DNA of 64,000 nt from an uncultured bacterium (lineage in GTDB: Bacteria; Krumholzibacteriota; Krumholzibacteriia; LZORAL124-64-63). Below are positions 26,225 to 35,593 of this stretch, in pieces (position 1 is the first letter of the stretch; each line of letters starts with the position of its first letter). Location of the stretch: assembly GCA_937864225.1 (NCBI GenBank), contig CALMJK010000006.1:62001-126000 (forward strand). Direction: 5' to 3'. The position numbers and the translations under genes were made by a program. A model generated the notes under the pieces. It ran no database searches. It was not told the origin of the DNA and was given only the letters and a program-made list of their open reading frames with translations.

Positions 26225-26782
26225 TCAGCGTCGCCGGGGCGCGGCGAGACGTAGGGCGGCGAACAGGAGAACGCCGGCGAGCACGAGCCCGAGCGCCGGC
26301 AGCAGCAAAGCACCCGCCGCGAGCGAGGCCGCGCCGGCGGTTTCCACCGAGGCGAAGAGAGGGTTGCCCAGACCCGCCGTGGTGAGCGTGCTGGCCGTCC
26401 GCGCGATTCCGTTGAGCGCGTGGAAGGCGCCGGCCGCGCCGCCGCCGGCGATGACGGCCAGTGTCCAACGCAGGAACGGACTCGTCTGCCCGAGCGCCGC
26501 CGCCATCGCCACGGCCCCCGCCGCGACGGCGAGCGGGGCGGCCGCGACGTCCAGGACGTGGTCCAACCACGGCACGTGCGCCGCGGCGATTTCCACGGCC
26601 GTCGCGACCGCGAACGCGAGAAGCGCCGGCGTCGTCGCGAGCCACGCGAAGCCGGCCGACGGCTCGAAATGGCCCATTCGAGCCGCCAGGCTCATGGCTA
26701 GCAGCGGCACGAACACCCTGAACCCGCACGCTGCGGCTAGCCCAAGGCCCGCCGCGACGCCGAGCAGCAAGTCTCCGTTCAC
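26225..26782 (-). CDS. DUF4126 family membrane protein
   Basis: A 185-residue polytopic protein starting with GTG at 26782, supported by AAGGAAAGGG upstream; upstream extension is non-coding. The N-terminus (GLGLAAACGFRVFVPLLAMSLAAR) and the loop VEIAAAHVPWLDHVLDVAAAP are typical of DUF4126, whose function is unknown. It precedes rarD by a few bases and may be cotranscribed. Confidence 0.82.
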   Translation of the reverse strand: MNGDLLLGVAAGLGLAAACGFRVFVPLLAMSLAARMGHFEPSAGFAWLATTPALLAFAVATAVEIAAAHVPWLDHVLDVAAAPLAVAAGAVAMAAALGQTSPFLRWTLAVIAGGGAAGAFHALNGIARTASTLTTAGLGNPLFASVETAGAASLAAGALLLPALGLVLAGVLLFAALRLAAPRRR

Positions 26783-26933
26783 CGGGGATCCCTTTCCTTG
26801 AGATGACACGCCGTGCGCTGCGCGTTTATGATGCCCGCGGGCGGCGTGACGAGATTGTAGCGCGTCGGCCCCCAAGCGCCAACTGGTGCAGGATTTTGCC
26901 GCGCCGCCGACCCGGCGCGAGGGGGAGGAGTCC

Positions 26934-27089
26934 ATGTCGGATGAACACTCCAGAAACGCCATCTCCTCGGGCACCGTCTGGTTCCTGGGGTGGCTCTTCA
27001 CGCTCGGTTTCGTCAAGCTGGGGCTGGTGAAGGGGCTGCTCGCGATCGTGATCTGGCCCTTCTACCTGGGCGCCGCGCTTCACCACTAG
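26934..27089 (+). CDS. Small membrane protein
   Basis: A 51-residue protein (MSDEHSRNAISSG start) with two adjacent hydrophobic stretches (~14-30 and ~33-47). GGGGGAGGAG precedes the ATG at 26934 at good spacing. No family is named. It is 26 bases upstream of the L,D-transpeptidase gene and probably in the same transcript. Confidence 0.65.
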   Translation: MSDEHSRNAISSGTVWFLGWLFTLGFVKLGLVKGLLAIVIWPFYLGAALHH

Positions 27090-27115
27090 GCCGTCCAGGG
27101 CAGGGCGCGCGAGGC

Positions 27116-28885
27116 ATGAACCTCCAGCGATTTTTGCGCCGTCGAGCTCGCCGCGCGGCCGAACTGGCCGCGTTGCTCACGCTGGCGGCGCCGCCCGTCC
27201 CCATCGGGGCGCGGGAACCGGCCGCCGATCCGGCGGCCGAGCTCTTGCGCGCGCGCGTCGAAACGCTGCGCGAAGATGGGCGGCTCAACGTGCGCGGGGC
27301 CTGGCTCTCGTCGCGGCACGTCCTGCCGGTCCTCTACGAAGCCAACGGTTTTCGCCGTCTCTGGGACGATGCACGGGCCGACCAGCTGGCGCGCGCGATC
27401 GATGAAGCCCGGTCCGACGGCCTCGACCCGCGCGACTACCACGCCGCCGTGCTCGAACAATTGGAGCGCCAGACAAGCGCCGGCGAGGGTTTCACTCCGA
27501 CCGTCTTGCTCGGCGACCGTGACCTGGTGCTGACCGACGCGTTCGTGCGCCTATGGTCTCACTTGCGTTTCGGCAAACTCGAGGCGCGGACCGATTCGCT
27601 GCCTCCGGCGCCGCGTTGGGACCTGAGGCGTCTGGTGAACGGTCGGGATCCGGCCGCGGTGCTGCACGAGATCCTCGACGCCGGCGATGTCGAGCGCGCC
27701 TTGCTGGATGCGCGTCCCACCCATGCCCTCTACGAAGGCCTGCGCGAAGCGCTCGGCCACTGCCGCGTGCTGGCCGCGCGCGGCGGTTGGCCGGCTCTGG
27801 CCAGGGGCCCGCTGCTCAAGCCCGGCCTGCGCGATGCGCGCGTGCCGGCGCTGCGCCGGCGGCTGGCGCTGTCCGGCGACGCCGTTCCCGACAGCGGCGC
27901 CGGCGAGGGCGCGGTCACGTACGACAGCGTGCTGGTCACGGCGGTCGCGGCGCTGCAGCGCCGCCATGGGCTGCCCGACGACGGCGTGGTCGGTCCGCTC
28001 ACGCTGGCGGCGCTGAACGTGACGGCCGAAGCGCGCACGGAACAGCTGCGCGCGAACCTCGAGCGGGCGCGTCAGTTCCTGCGCGACCTCGACACGCCGC
28101 ACGTGGCGGTGAACATCCCCGATCAGCGGGCTGAGCTGACGAGCGGCGGGCGGGTTCTCTGGCGCGCCCGTGCCCAGGTGGGCCGCCCGTTGCGGCAGAC
28201 GCCCAGCTTCCGCGCCCGTCTGACCTACCTGGTCCTGAATCCGCCGTGGGTCGTGCCCGAGATCATCCTCGCGCGCGAGCTGATCCCGGGGATGCGCGCC
28301 GATCCCTCGACGCTCGCGCGGCGGCGCCTGCGCCTGATCGACCGCGACGGCGCCGAGGCGGACCCGGCGACCGTGGACTGGGCCGCGGCCGACGCCAGTT
28401 GCTTCCCGTACCTGGTGCAGCAAGATCCGGGGCCCGACAACCCGCTCGGCCGCGTGAAATTCATGCTCCCCAACGACCACCAGGTGTACCTGCACGACAC
28501 GCCCAATCGCGCCCTGTTCGCGAGCGCGAGCCGGGCCGCCAGCTCGGGGTGCATCCGTCTGGAGGATCCGCTGGGCTTGGCCGAGCAGCTGCTGACCGGT
28601 CAACCGCTGCCAGCCGCGCAGGCCGTCGAAGCCCCCGTGCTCGCTCGGCTGCGGGCCGGAGCGGACGCGGCGGCCCTCGCGACCTGGACGCGGGCGGCCA
28701 TCGACACGGTGATCGCCACGGGCGAGACGCTCACGGTTCCGCTGACGAGTCCGCTGCCGGTACTGCTGCTCTACTTGACCGCCTGGCAGGACGAAGCGGG
28801 GCGCGTGCAGTTCCGCGCGGACATCTACGGCCGCGACGCGCCGCTGCTGGAGATGCTCGACGCGCGCTTCACGGCCGCCGAATAG
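27116..28885 (+). CDS. L,D-transpeptidase (YcbB/LdtD type)
   Basis: A 589-residue exported protein. Domains: signal-like N-terminus (~10-32), scaffold domain (~60-235, YEANGFRRLWDD), peptidoglycan-binding domain (~240-300, LQRRHGLPDDGVVGPLTLAAL), and YkuD catalytic domain (~330-500). The catalytic site is intact: His460 in VYLHDTPN and Cys479 in ASSGCIRLED. Such enzymes form 3-3 cross-links in peptidoglycan or attach proteins to it, acting in the periplasm. The 5' SD is weak, so coupling to the small membrane gene is probable. Length and layout match YcbB (615 aa). Confidence 0.92.
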   Translation: MNLQRFLRRRARRAAELAALLTLAAPPVPIGAREPAADPAAELLRARVETLREDGRLNVRGAWLSSRHVLPVLYEANGFRRLWDDARADQLARAIDEARSDGLDPRDYHAAVLEQLERQTSAGEGFTPTVLLGDRDLVLTDAFVRLWSHLRFGKLEARTDSLPPAPRWDLRRLVNGRDPAAVLHEILDAGDVERALLDARPTHALYEGLREALGHCRVLAARGGWPALARGPLLKPGLRDARVPALRRRLALSGDAVPDSGAGEGAVTYDSVLVTAVAALQRRHGLPDDGVVGPLTLAALNVTAEARTEQLRANLERARQFLRDLDTPHVAVNIPDQRAELTSGGRVLWRARAQVGRPLRQTPSFRARLTYLVLNPPWVVPEIILARELIPGMRADPSTLARRRLRLIDRDGAEADPATVDWAAADASCFPYLVQQDPGPDNPLGRVKFMLPNDHQVYLHDTPNRALFASASRAASSGCIRLEDPLGLAEQLLTGQPLPAAQAVEAPVLARLRAGADAAALATWTRAAIDTVIATGETLTVPLTSPLPVLLLYLTAWQDEAGRVQFRADIYGRDAPLLEMLDARFTAAE

Positions 28886-28901
28886 GATCGGCGCGGCGGT
28901 C

Positions 28902-30854
28902 TCAGCCGGCGAGCAGCTTGCGCACCTGGTTCTCGACTCCGCCGGCAACCACGAGCTCCTGCACGGCCGCGCCCAGCGCCGCGAAGGCGTAGGTCTTGCC
29001 GCGCCAAGTCGCGACCGCGCGCACGAAGTCGAGCGCCAGAACGTCGTCCGTGGCGATCGTCTTGTCGCCGGTCTTCACGCGCGCCGCGAACTCCGACCTC
29101 ATGGCCTTGACGAGGTCGGGGCTCTCGACGCAGGCGTACCCGTTGTTGAAAGCGTTGCGCAGATAGGTCTGCGAGAAGCTGCCCGCGACGACGAGCGCGA
29201 TCTTCGCTGCCTGCAGCGCCGTCACTGCCTGTTCGCGCGACGAACCGGTGCCGAAGTTGAAGCCGCCCACGATGACGTCCCCGGGCCGCATGATCGCCGC
29301 GAACTGCGGATCGTAGTTGGCCATCACGACCTGGGCCATCATCTCCGGCGTCATGTCGTCGCGATAGGTGTAGTCCTTGCCGTAGATGCCGTCGGTGTTG
29401 AGGTTGTCCTGGGGCAGCAGCAGGGCGCGTCCCTCCAGTAGGGCCGGAAAGCCCTTCACGATGTCTATCTTGACCTCGGCCTTACGCGGCGAGAACTCGC
29501 GGATGCGCTTGGCGAGGCGCACGGTGTCGACCACCACGCCGGCCGGTCCGGTGATGTGGCCCGCCACGGCCGACGCCGCGACGACGGCGGGGCTCGCGAG
29601 GTAGCATTTCGCGTCGCGGCTGCCCATCCGTCCCTTGAAATTCCGGTTGGTGGCGGAGATGCCGACCTCGCCCGCCTCCAGCAGGCCCTTGCCCAATCCG
29701 ATGCATGGCCCGCAACTCGGCGGCAGCGGCTGCGCGCCCGCCTCGAGCAGGATCCGCCACGAGCCGTCAGCCTCGGCCGCGTCTTGCACGGCCTGCGAGG
29801 CGGCGGCCACGTAGAAATCGACGTGGGAGGCGACCTTCTTGTCCTTGATGACCTGCGCCGCCGCGCGCAGGTCGCTGAGACGGCTGTTCACGCAGGACAG
29901 GAGATAGGCCTTGTGCACGCGTATCTTCTGAGACGCCAGCTCGGAGAGCGGAGCGGCCTTCTGTACCGTGTCGGGACCGCTCACGTGCGGACTCACGGTG
30001 GCCAGATCGAGCACGATTTCGGCCGCGTATGCGGCGCCGGAGTCGGAGCGCGGCGGATCGGTCGCCCAACGCTCGATGTCCGTCGCCGAGAGCCGGTCGC
30101 CCAGGCCGCGCGCCTGCAGGGACGCGGCGCGCTCGCGCAGGTACGCGAGCGTGATGGCGTCGACGGGGAACCAGCCGACCAGAGCGCCCCATTCGGTCGT
30201 CATGTTCGCGATCGCCAAGCGCTCGTCCACGGAAAGGCTCGCGACGCCGGGGCCGGCGAACTCGAGCGCCGCGTTGAGGACTTCCTCCTGGTTGTAGAGG
30301 CCGCAGAGGGTGACGATGATGTCCTTGCCGGTCACGCCGGGGCGCGGTTCGCCCTCGAAGACGACCTTGATCATGCGCGGGACCTGCCACCAGAACGTGC
30401 CGGTGACCCAAGCCGCGGCCGCGTCGGTGCGCACGATCGGCGTGCCGACCGCGCCCAGACCCCCGTACATGTTCGAATGGCTGTCGCTGGCCACGACGAA
30501 CCCGCCCGGCTTGACGAACCCTTCCTCGACCATGACCTGGTGGCCGATGCCGTAGCCGGCGGGGTGGAAGCGGATGCCCTGCTCCCGCGCGAACGCCTCG
30601 ATCGCGGCGTACTTCGCGAGGTTCTTGGGATCGGTGTTCTGAATCTCGTGGTCGAGCGCGAAGACCGGTTGACGCGGATCACGAACCTTCGTCGCGCCGA
30701 GCCCCTTGAACTTGCTGAGCACGGCGGACGTGTTGTCGTGCGTCATGACATGGTCGGGCCGAATCGTGACGAAGTCGTTCGCGTGGATTTCCCAACCGGC
30801 GGGCAATCCCACGGCGTGCGTCTGTGTGATCTTCTCGATGACGGTCTGAGCCAT
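28902..30854 (-). CDS. Aconitase-family hydratase, homoaconitase-like, fused subunits
   Basis: A 650-residue cytosolic enzyme with large and swivel domains in one chain. The three [4Fe-4S] ligands are visible: Cys321 in LLSCVNSR, and Cys381 and Cys384 in PSCGPCIGLG. The swivel domain (~510-640) has FNFGTGSSREQA. Its length and swivel position match fungal-type (Lys4) and related bacterial homoaconitases more than AcnA (~890) or two-subunit LeuCD. The likely reaction is homocitrate to homoisocitrate, or a similar hydroxy-acid isomerisation. No other lysine or leucine pathway gene is near, so the substrate is uncertain. GGAGG precedes ATG 30854. Confidence 0.85.
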   Translation of the reverse strand: MAQTVIEKITQTHAVGLPAGWEIHANDFVTIRPDHVMTHDNTSAVLSKFKGLGATKVRDPRQPVFALDHEIQNTDPKNLAKYAAIEAFAREQGIRFHPAGYGIGHQVMVEEGFVKPGGFVVASDSHSNMYGGLGAVGTPIVRTDAAAAWVTGTFWWQVPRMIKVVFEGEPRPGVTGKDIIVTLCGLYNQEEVLNAALEFAGPGVASLSVDERLAIANMTTEWGALVGWFPVDAITLAYLRERAASLQARGLGDRLSATDIERWATDPPRSDSGAAYAAEIVLDLATVSPHVSGPDTVQKAAPLSELASQKIRVHKAYLLSCVNSRLSDLRAAAQVIKDKKVASHVDFYVAAASQAVQDAAEADGSWRILLEAGAQPLPPSCGPCIGLGKGLLEAGEVGISATNRNFKGRMGSRDAKCYLASPAVVAASAVAGHITGPAGVVVDTVRLAKRIREFSPRKAEVKIDIVKGFPALLEGRALLLPQDNLNTDGIYGKDYTYRDDMTPEMMAQVVMANYDPQFAAIMRPGDVIVGGFNFGTGSSREQAVTALQAAKIALVVAGSFSQTYLRNAFNNGYACVESPDLVKAMRSEFAARVKTGDKTIATDDVLALDFVRAVATWRGKTYAFAALGAAVQELVVAGGVENQVRKLLAG

Positions 30855-31021
30855 GATCGTCCTCCGGGAAGGGCCTGACGGACTGGCGGCGGGACGGGCC
30901 GCGGGCCGCCGCCGGTTCCTTTAACTTGTGCCCTCGCCGGGGTTTTTCAAGTCCGATCATGTCGAATTTACCCCCTTCGCGCGGCGGCGAAGGGGCATCC
31001 GCGCTCCACGGCCCGCGCGCG

Positions 31022-31375
31022 TCACGCTTTCTGCGCGTTCAGGGCTTCCTCCACCGATGGGGCCAACAGCAGAAACTGGTCGAGATTCAGCAGATCCAAC
31101 ACTTCGAGCACGCTCTGATGGGCGGCCGCGATGACGAGCTCCCCGTGCAGCCCGCGCAGGTCCTCGGTCAGCAACAGCAGCACGCCCAGACCGCTGGAGG
31201 AGATGAACGACACGGCGCTCATGTCGAGGACGAGGCGGCGTGTCCCCTGCTCGACAAGATCCCGGCAACGGGTCTGCAAGACCTGGGCGCCCGCCGCCTC
31301 CAGGCGGCCGGCGACGCGCAGGATGACCGCCGGATCGGCCTGCTCGACGAGAGTGATCGTGAAGGAATCAGACAT
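31022..31375 (-). CDS. STAS-domain anti-sigma-factor antagonist
   Basis: A 117-residue protein consisting of one STAS domain. The phosphorylatable Ser is in the conserved loop (DMSAVSFISSSGLGVLLLL, ~51-69). In partner-switching circuits the unphosphorylated form binds an anti-sigma kinase; a PP2C phosphatase such as the adjacent SpoIIE protein resets it. Its ATG lies inside the end of that phosphatase gene (8-base overlap), so the two are made together. It is the last gene of the four-gene operon. Confidence 0.92.
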   Translation of the reverse strand: MSDSFTITLVEQADPAVILRVAGRLEAAGAQVLQTRCRDLVEQGTRRLVLDMSAVSFISSSGLGVLLLLTEDLRGLHGELVIAAAHQSVLEVLDLLNLDQFLLLAPSVEEALNAQKA

Positions 31376-33488
31376 GGAGCGCCTCCTCGTTCGCGCCGGA
31401 AAGACGGGATGCGAAGGCCAGGACCGTCACATTCCCGATGGATGTCGCCGGCATGCATTCCACGCGACGCATCGCGGAGTGCACGATCTTCAGGCCGAGT
31501 CCGCGGCCATGGCGGCGAACTGCCGGATCCTGCAGATTTGGGGGCCGCCAAGCGGAAAGATCGAAGGCGCGCCCCTCGTCCAAGATGATGAAATGTCCGA
31601 GAATGTCTTCGGCGCGCCCGGTCCCGTCGGCTGCCTTCGCCGCCGGCAACCACCACAGTTCGATGCTCGCGCCGTCCTTCCCTTTGTGCCCGTGCTCGAC
31701 GATGTTCGCGCACACCTCGTACAGGCTGGTCTCGGCCAGGCGCCGCTCCGACTCCGTCCTGTCGCACAGGACGCGGCACGCCTGCAGCCACGCGCGCAGT
31801 CGCGTCAGTTCGCTCGTGCGCGCGGGAAGGGACAGATGCGAACCGGCGCGCAGCAGACCTTCCACTTCCACCTGCGGAAACAGAGGAGCCAGGCACGTCG
31901 CCAGATCGGCCGCGCGGCCGGCAGCGACGGGGAGGCTATCGATCGCTGTTCGCTCCATGACGAGAAGCGTGAGATCGTCGCCGAGCGGAGCGCCGCCGGT
32001 CCAGGCAGCGACGGACGACTTGAGCCGGTGAAGCACGCCCTGCGCTCCCTCGCGAGCGGTCGTCGCGACGGTCTCTTCCACGCGGGAGAGGCCGAATTCC
32101 TGGCGCTGCGGCCCGCCCGCCGCCTCGTTTAGGCCGTCCGTGAACTGGACCACGAGGTCGCCGGGCGCCAAGGCGACCGTCTCGTCGCTCAAGGACAGGC
32201 GCAGCGCATCGGGGCGCGTGACGGCGCCGATGGGGATGCCGCGCGTGCGGCGCCACTCGGTTCGGCCCGTGTCGGCGCGACGAATGAGCAACGGCGAGTG
32301 CGCCGCCGAGGCGTAGGTCAGCCGGCCGGTCGAAGGGTCGAGGAAACCGTAGAACATGGTCACGAACACGCCGGGGCGCAACGAACCGCGCAGGTGCTTT
32401 TCTACGGCGACGAGCATGTCGCTGGGGGAGGCGTACAGATCGCGCAGCGAGCGCAGCAGGACGGCCAGCATCGACGTGACCAGGCAACCGCCCAGTCCCT
32501 TGCCGCCCACGTCGGCCATGACGATCCCGATCCGTCCATTGGCCAGCGGGAAGACGTCGTAGAAATCTCCGCCGACCTCGGTGGCGGCATGATAGTGGCC
32601 GACGATGACGAAATCCTTCACTTCCGTGCGGTCGACCGGCATGAGGGATTCCTGAATGCTGCGGGCAAGAGCCATTTCGTGCGCCAGGCGCTCCTTCTCC
32701 AACAATTCCTTCTGGGAGGCCTTGAGACGGGCGGCCATGCTGTTCACCGTTTCGGCCAGCAGACCCAGTTCCGTGTGTCTGTGGACCTTCAGCGGCGCGT
32801 CCAGGCAACCCTGCCCGATGCGCTCCAGGCCGAGCTTCAGCTCGCCGACCGGGCGCAGCAGGTGCTGCATCACCAGCAGCGCGAGCGCCACGCCGGCCGC
32901 GAGCATCGCGATCGTCAGCGGTAGCTGCTGCCGGCGGGCGCTCGTGACCATGTCGTCGAGGTGGGAGCGCCGGAAACCGACGAAGGCCGTGCCGAGCGCG
33001 CGGCCGTCATTGCCGGCCACCGGCACCGATGCCACCAACATCTCGTCGCTCGCCAGCAGCGCCTCGCCCGGCTCGAGCCGCTGCGCCGACGCGAAGACCG
33101 ACAGCGAGTCGAGGCCCGCCATGGGAGCCCCGAGCAGGCGGACGTCGGAATGGCCTTGCACCAAGCCCTCGTGGTCTATCACCGCGGCCAAGGCGAGATC
33201 GTCGCGGCGACCTTGCATTCGCGTGACCAGAGGGCAGAGGGTCAATTCCGGGTACTCGTCCAGCAGGGCGTCGGCGCTCAGCAGAGCCAGGTGTCGCGCC
33301 TCGAGGAGCAGGCGCGTCTGCAACTCGGCCGTGAGCGTGAGCCGCGCGCTGCGTTCCGCCACGCCGCCGACGCCGAGCACAGTCACGCCGACCAGCCCGG
33401 CGACCGCGGCGCTCAATATCAGGCGCATGCTGGCGCGGGGCCCGCGTCCCGGCTGCCGTCGTGCCTGTTTCACGCGCCCGCCGCTCAT
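31368..33488 (-). CDS. Membrane SpoIIE-type PP2C phosphatase with HAMP and C-terminal HATPase domain
   Basis: A 706-residue protein. Layout: TM 1 (~21-43), extracytoplasmic sensor (~44-188), TM 2 (~190-210), HAMP (~211-262), PP2C SpoIIE domain (~285-512), and a GHKL ATPase domain of RsbW type (~555-695). The metal-binding residues are present (GGDFYDV ~306, ADVGGKGLGG ~325, GDD ~503). The kinase part has an N-box (LYEVCANIVEH, Glu591/Asn595) and a G-box (HGRGLGLKIV, ~660-669). The protein could both dephosphorylate and phosphorylate the adjacent STAS protein. It overlaps the upstream gene (ATGA) and has an RBS (CGGGAG). Confidence 0.92.
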   Translation of the reverse strand: MSGGRVKQARRQPGRGPRASMRLILSAAVAGLVGVTVLGVGGVAERSARLTLTAELQTRLLLEARHLALLSADALLDEYPELTLCPLVTRMQGRRDDLALAAVIDHEGLVQGHSDVRLLGAPMAGLDSLSVFASAQRLEPGEALLASDEMLVASVPVAGNDGRALGTAFVGFRRSHLDDMVTSARRQQLPLTIAMLAAGVALALLVMQHLLRPVGELKLGLERIGQGCLDAPLKVHRHTELGLLAETVNSMAARLKASQKELLEKERLAHEMALARSIQESLMPVDRTEVKDFVIVGHYHAATEVGGDFYDVFPLANGRIGIVMADVGGKGLGGCLVTSMLAVLLRSLRDLYASPSDMLVAVEKHLRGSLRPGVFVTMFYGFLDPSTGRLTYASAAHSPLLIRRADTGRTEWRRTRGIPIGAVTRPDALRLSLSDETVALAPGDLVVQFTDGLNEAAGGPQRQEFGLSRVEETVATTAREGAQGVLHRLKSSVAAWTGGAPLGDDLTLLVMERTAIDSLPVAAGRAADLATCLAPLFPQVEVEGLLRAGSHLSLPARTSELTRLRAWLQACRVLCDRTESERRLAETSLYEVCANIVEHGHKGKDGASIELWWLPAAKAADGTGRAEDILGHFIILDEGRAFDLSAWRPPNLQDPAVRRHGRGLGLKIVHSAMRRVECMPATSIGNVTVLAFASRLSGANEEALHV

Positions 33489-35593
33489 TGCTTGGCTCCC
33501 GAATCACCCCTGGCGGCCGTCACCGGCGGCAGGCCACTGGAGATCTGCCGCAGCCTCTCCTGCTGATGGCGTATGCGCTGCAGGTAGCCCAGGGCCCGCT
33601 CGTCGCCCGGATCGATGCGCAACGCCTTCAGCCATTCGGTCTCCGCCGCGGCCAGGTCGCCGGCGGCGAAGGCCGCCATGCCTCGCGTCAGGTACTCTCG
33701 CTTGAGATGGCCGACCACGCCCTTGTGCGCGGGATCCGCCAGCCAGACCAACTCCCAATAGCGCAGGGCCTCATCCGCGTTTCCCGCCTGCATTGCGGCC
33801 AGGCTGCGACGGTAGAGGTCCGCCACCTGCGCGCGGCGCGCGGCGTTGAGCGGCAAAGATGGAGCATCCCGTGCGTCGCCCGTGTCGAGCCGCGCGCCTT
33901 GTACGGCAGAGGGCTCTCCCCGCGGCAAGCTGTCGCCGGCCGCCACGGCGGGCGCGCGTGATGCCGGCCTCAAGGTCTCGACCAGTTCCGGCGCCAATTC
34001 ACGGGCACTCTGCAGCGCCGCCTCGGCCTGGGCGTGCCGCCCCACCGCGGTCAGCAGATTGGCGCGTTCCACGAGGGCTTCGGCCCGCGCGCCGATCGCC
34101 TCTTGGGTACGGCGCAGCATGGCGGCGGCCTGTCGGTCGTCGGGCGACTCGGTAAGGATGGAGGTGAAGCCGTCGCGCGCGGACAGCAGGTCGTCGGCGG
34201 CGAACGCGTCGAGCGCGCGGCCGAAACGCTGGTTCAGGTCGGCGGTGCGGTTCGCGAGTCGCTCCGCCTTCCCCCGCACCTCCGCCAATTCTCCCGCCAC
34301 GCCGCTGTCGCTCGGCGCCAGCCTTTGGGCCTGGCCCAGAGCCACGGTGGCGGCTGCCAGGTCGCCCGCGTCGGCCAAGGCGCGTGCGCGTGCCCGCAGG
34401 CAGTCCAGCTCGAGATTCTTCGCGCGCGCGTGATCGGGCGCCAGCAGCCGGAGCATGGCGACCAGTTCGAGGGCCTCGTCGAGACGTTCGTCGCGCAGAG
34501 CCGACTCGGTGAGCGCGATGATTTCCGAAGCTCGCTGCTGCTCGCGCTCGCCGACGACGCGCGCCACGCGCGCCTGCACCTCCAACTCGCGCGCGGTCTC
34601 CGTCGCCAGCCGGCGCTCCGCGACCGTCGCGCCGAAGCGCAGGGAAACGCCAACCCGGTGCACCGCCTCGATGACGTTGTCCTCGAACGCGTAGTCCACG
34701 GCCAGATCGCGCCAAGACACCTGCGTGCCCGCCGTCAGCAGTCCGTCGCGCACGCCAACGCGGAGCGCGAACAGGTCGAGCAGACGAGCCTCCAGGCCGG
34801 CGTGAAGGCGAGCCGGGATATCGCGGCCGCGTTCGAGGTCGACGGCCGCCAGCAGCTCGCAGGTGCGCGCGACCCGCCGCGCGCAAGCGACGCCCAGGCG
34901 CAAGGCGGCCGGGTCGCGCACGGTCTCCTCGTCGAGCCGGATGCCAGGCTCCACGGCGTTGCGCACGGCCAGCCCGACGGTGACGTCCCGCGCCCACGCC
35001 TTGTCCATGCCGGCCGCCAGCAGCGGACGGCCCAGCACGCCGAGATCCACGCCGAGTCCCGCGTCGGCCAGACCCGCCAGGCTTTGGCGGCGCAGCTTGA
35101 ACGCGGCGCCCGCGGCCCACGTCTCGCCCCAGGCCCGGCCCCACGCCAGGTTCGCCTCGGTCTCCTGCGCTTCGACTGACGTGTCCAGCAGGACGTTGTC
35201 CGCGTCGCGCCGTTCGATGCCGTCCACGCCGAACCGGCGCAGCGTGAGCGAGGCCGCGCCCCAGCGCCAGTCTGGCCACACCAGGGCCGCGAACTGTTCG
35301 CTGAAGCCCAGACCGATCAGCCTGGTGTGAGCGGCCTGGAATTCGCAGCGCGTCACGAAGCCCAACCCGGCCGGATTCCAAAGGGAAGCGCTGGCGTCGT
35401 CGGCCACGGCCGTGTAGGCGCCGCCCAGGGCGAGTGCGCGGTTGCCCGCGCCCCAGGCCAGGGCCGAAGCCGCGCCCGCGTCCTCGTCGGCGAGCGCGAC
35501 CGCGCCCTGACCCGCGAGGCAGAGCGCGAGAGCCGCTCCGGCGAGGCGGGGGAGCGCCAAGAAACGAGCGACTGCCGGCCAGCGCGCTTTCAT
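33485..35593 (-). CDS. PorV/PorQ-like outer-membrane protein with TPR C-terminus
   Basis: A 702-residue protein with a signal peptide (~1-32; start at 35593, where ATG overlaps the stop of the giant gene). Residues ~38-335 have the PorV/PorQ-family layout, with the hallmark GGAYTAVADDASASLWNPAGL and alternating strands. PorV/PorQ barrels belong to type 9 secretion systems and related surface-export machinery of the FCB group. Residues ~345-700 are helical with TPR-like repeats (e.g. ARALADAGDLAAATVALGQA), an unusual extension. It is probably the outer-membrane partner of the giant surface protein encoded just upstream. Confidence 0.85.
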   Translation of the reverse strand: MKARWPAVARFLALPRLAGAALALCLAGQGAVALADEDAGAASALAWGAGNRALALGGAYTAVADDASASLWNPAGLGFVTRCEFQAAHTRLIGLGFSEQFAALVWPDWRWGAASLTLRRFGVDGIERRDADNVLLDTSVEAQETEANLAWGRAWGETWAAGAAFKLRRQSLAGLADAGLGVDLGVLGRPLLAAGMDKAWARDVTVGLAVRNAVEPGIRLDEETVRDPAALRLGVACARRVARTCELLAAVDLERGRDIPARLHAGLEARLLDLFALRVGVRDGLLTAGTQVSWRDLAVDYAFEDNVIEAVHRVGVSLRFGATVAERRLATETARELEVQARVARVVGEREQQRASEIIALTESALRDERLDEALELVAMLRLLAPDHARAKNLELDCLRARARALADAGDLAAATVALGQAQRLAPSDSGVAGELAEVRGKAERLANRTADLNQRFGRALDAFAADDLLSARDGFTSILTESPDDRQAAAMLRRTQEAIGARAEALVERANLLTAVGRHAQAEAALQSARELAPELVETLRPASRAPAVAAGDSLPRGEPSAVQGARLDTGDARDAPSLPLNAARRAQVADLYRRSLAAMQAGNADEALRYWELVWLADPAHKGVVGHLKREYLTRGMAAFAAGDLAAAETEWLKALRIDPGDERALGYLQRIRHQQERLRQISSGLPPVTAARGDSGAKQ

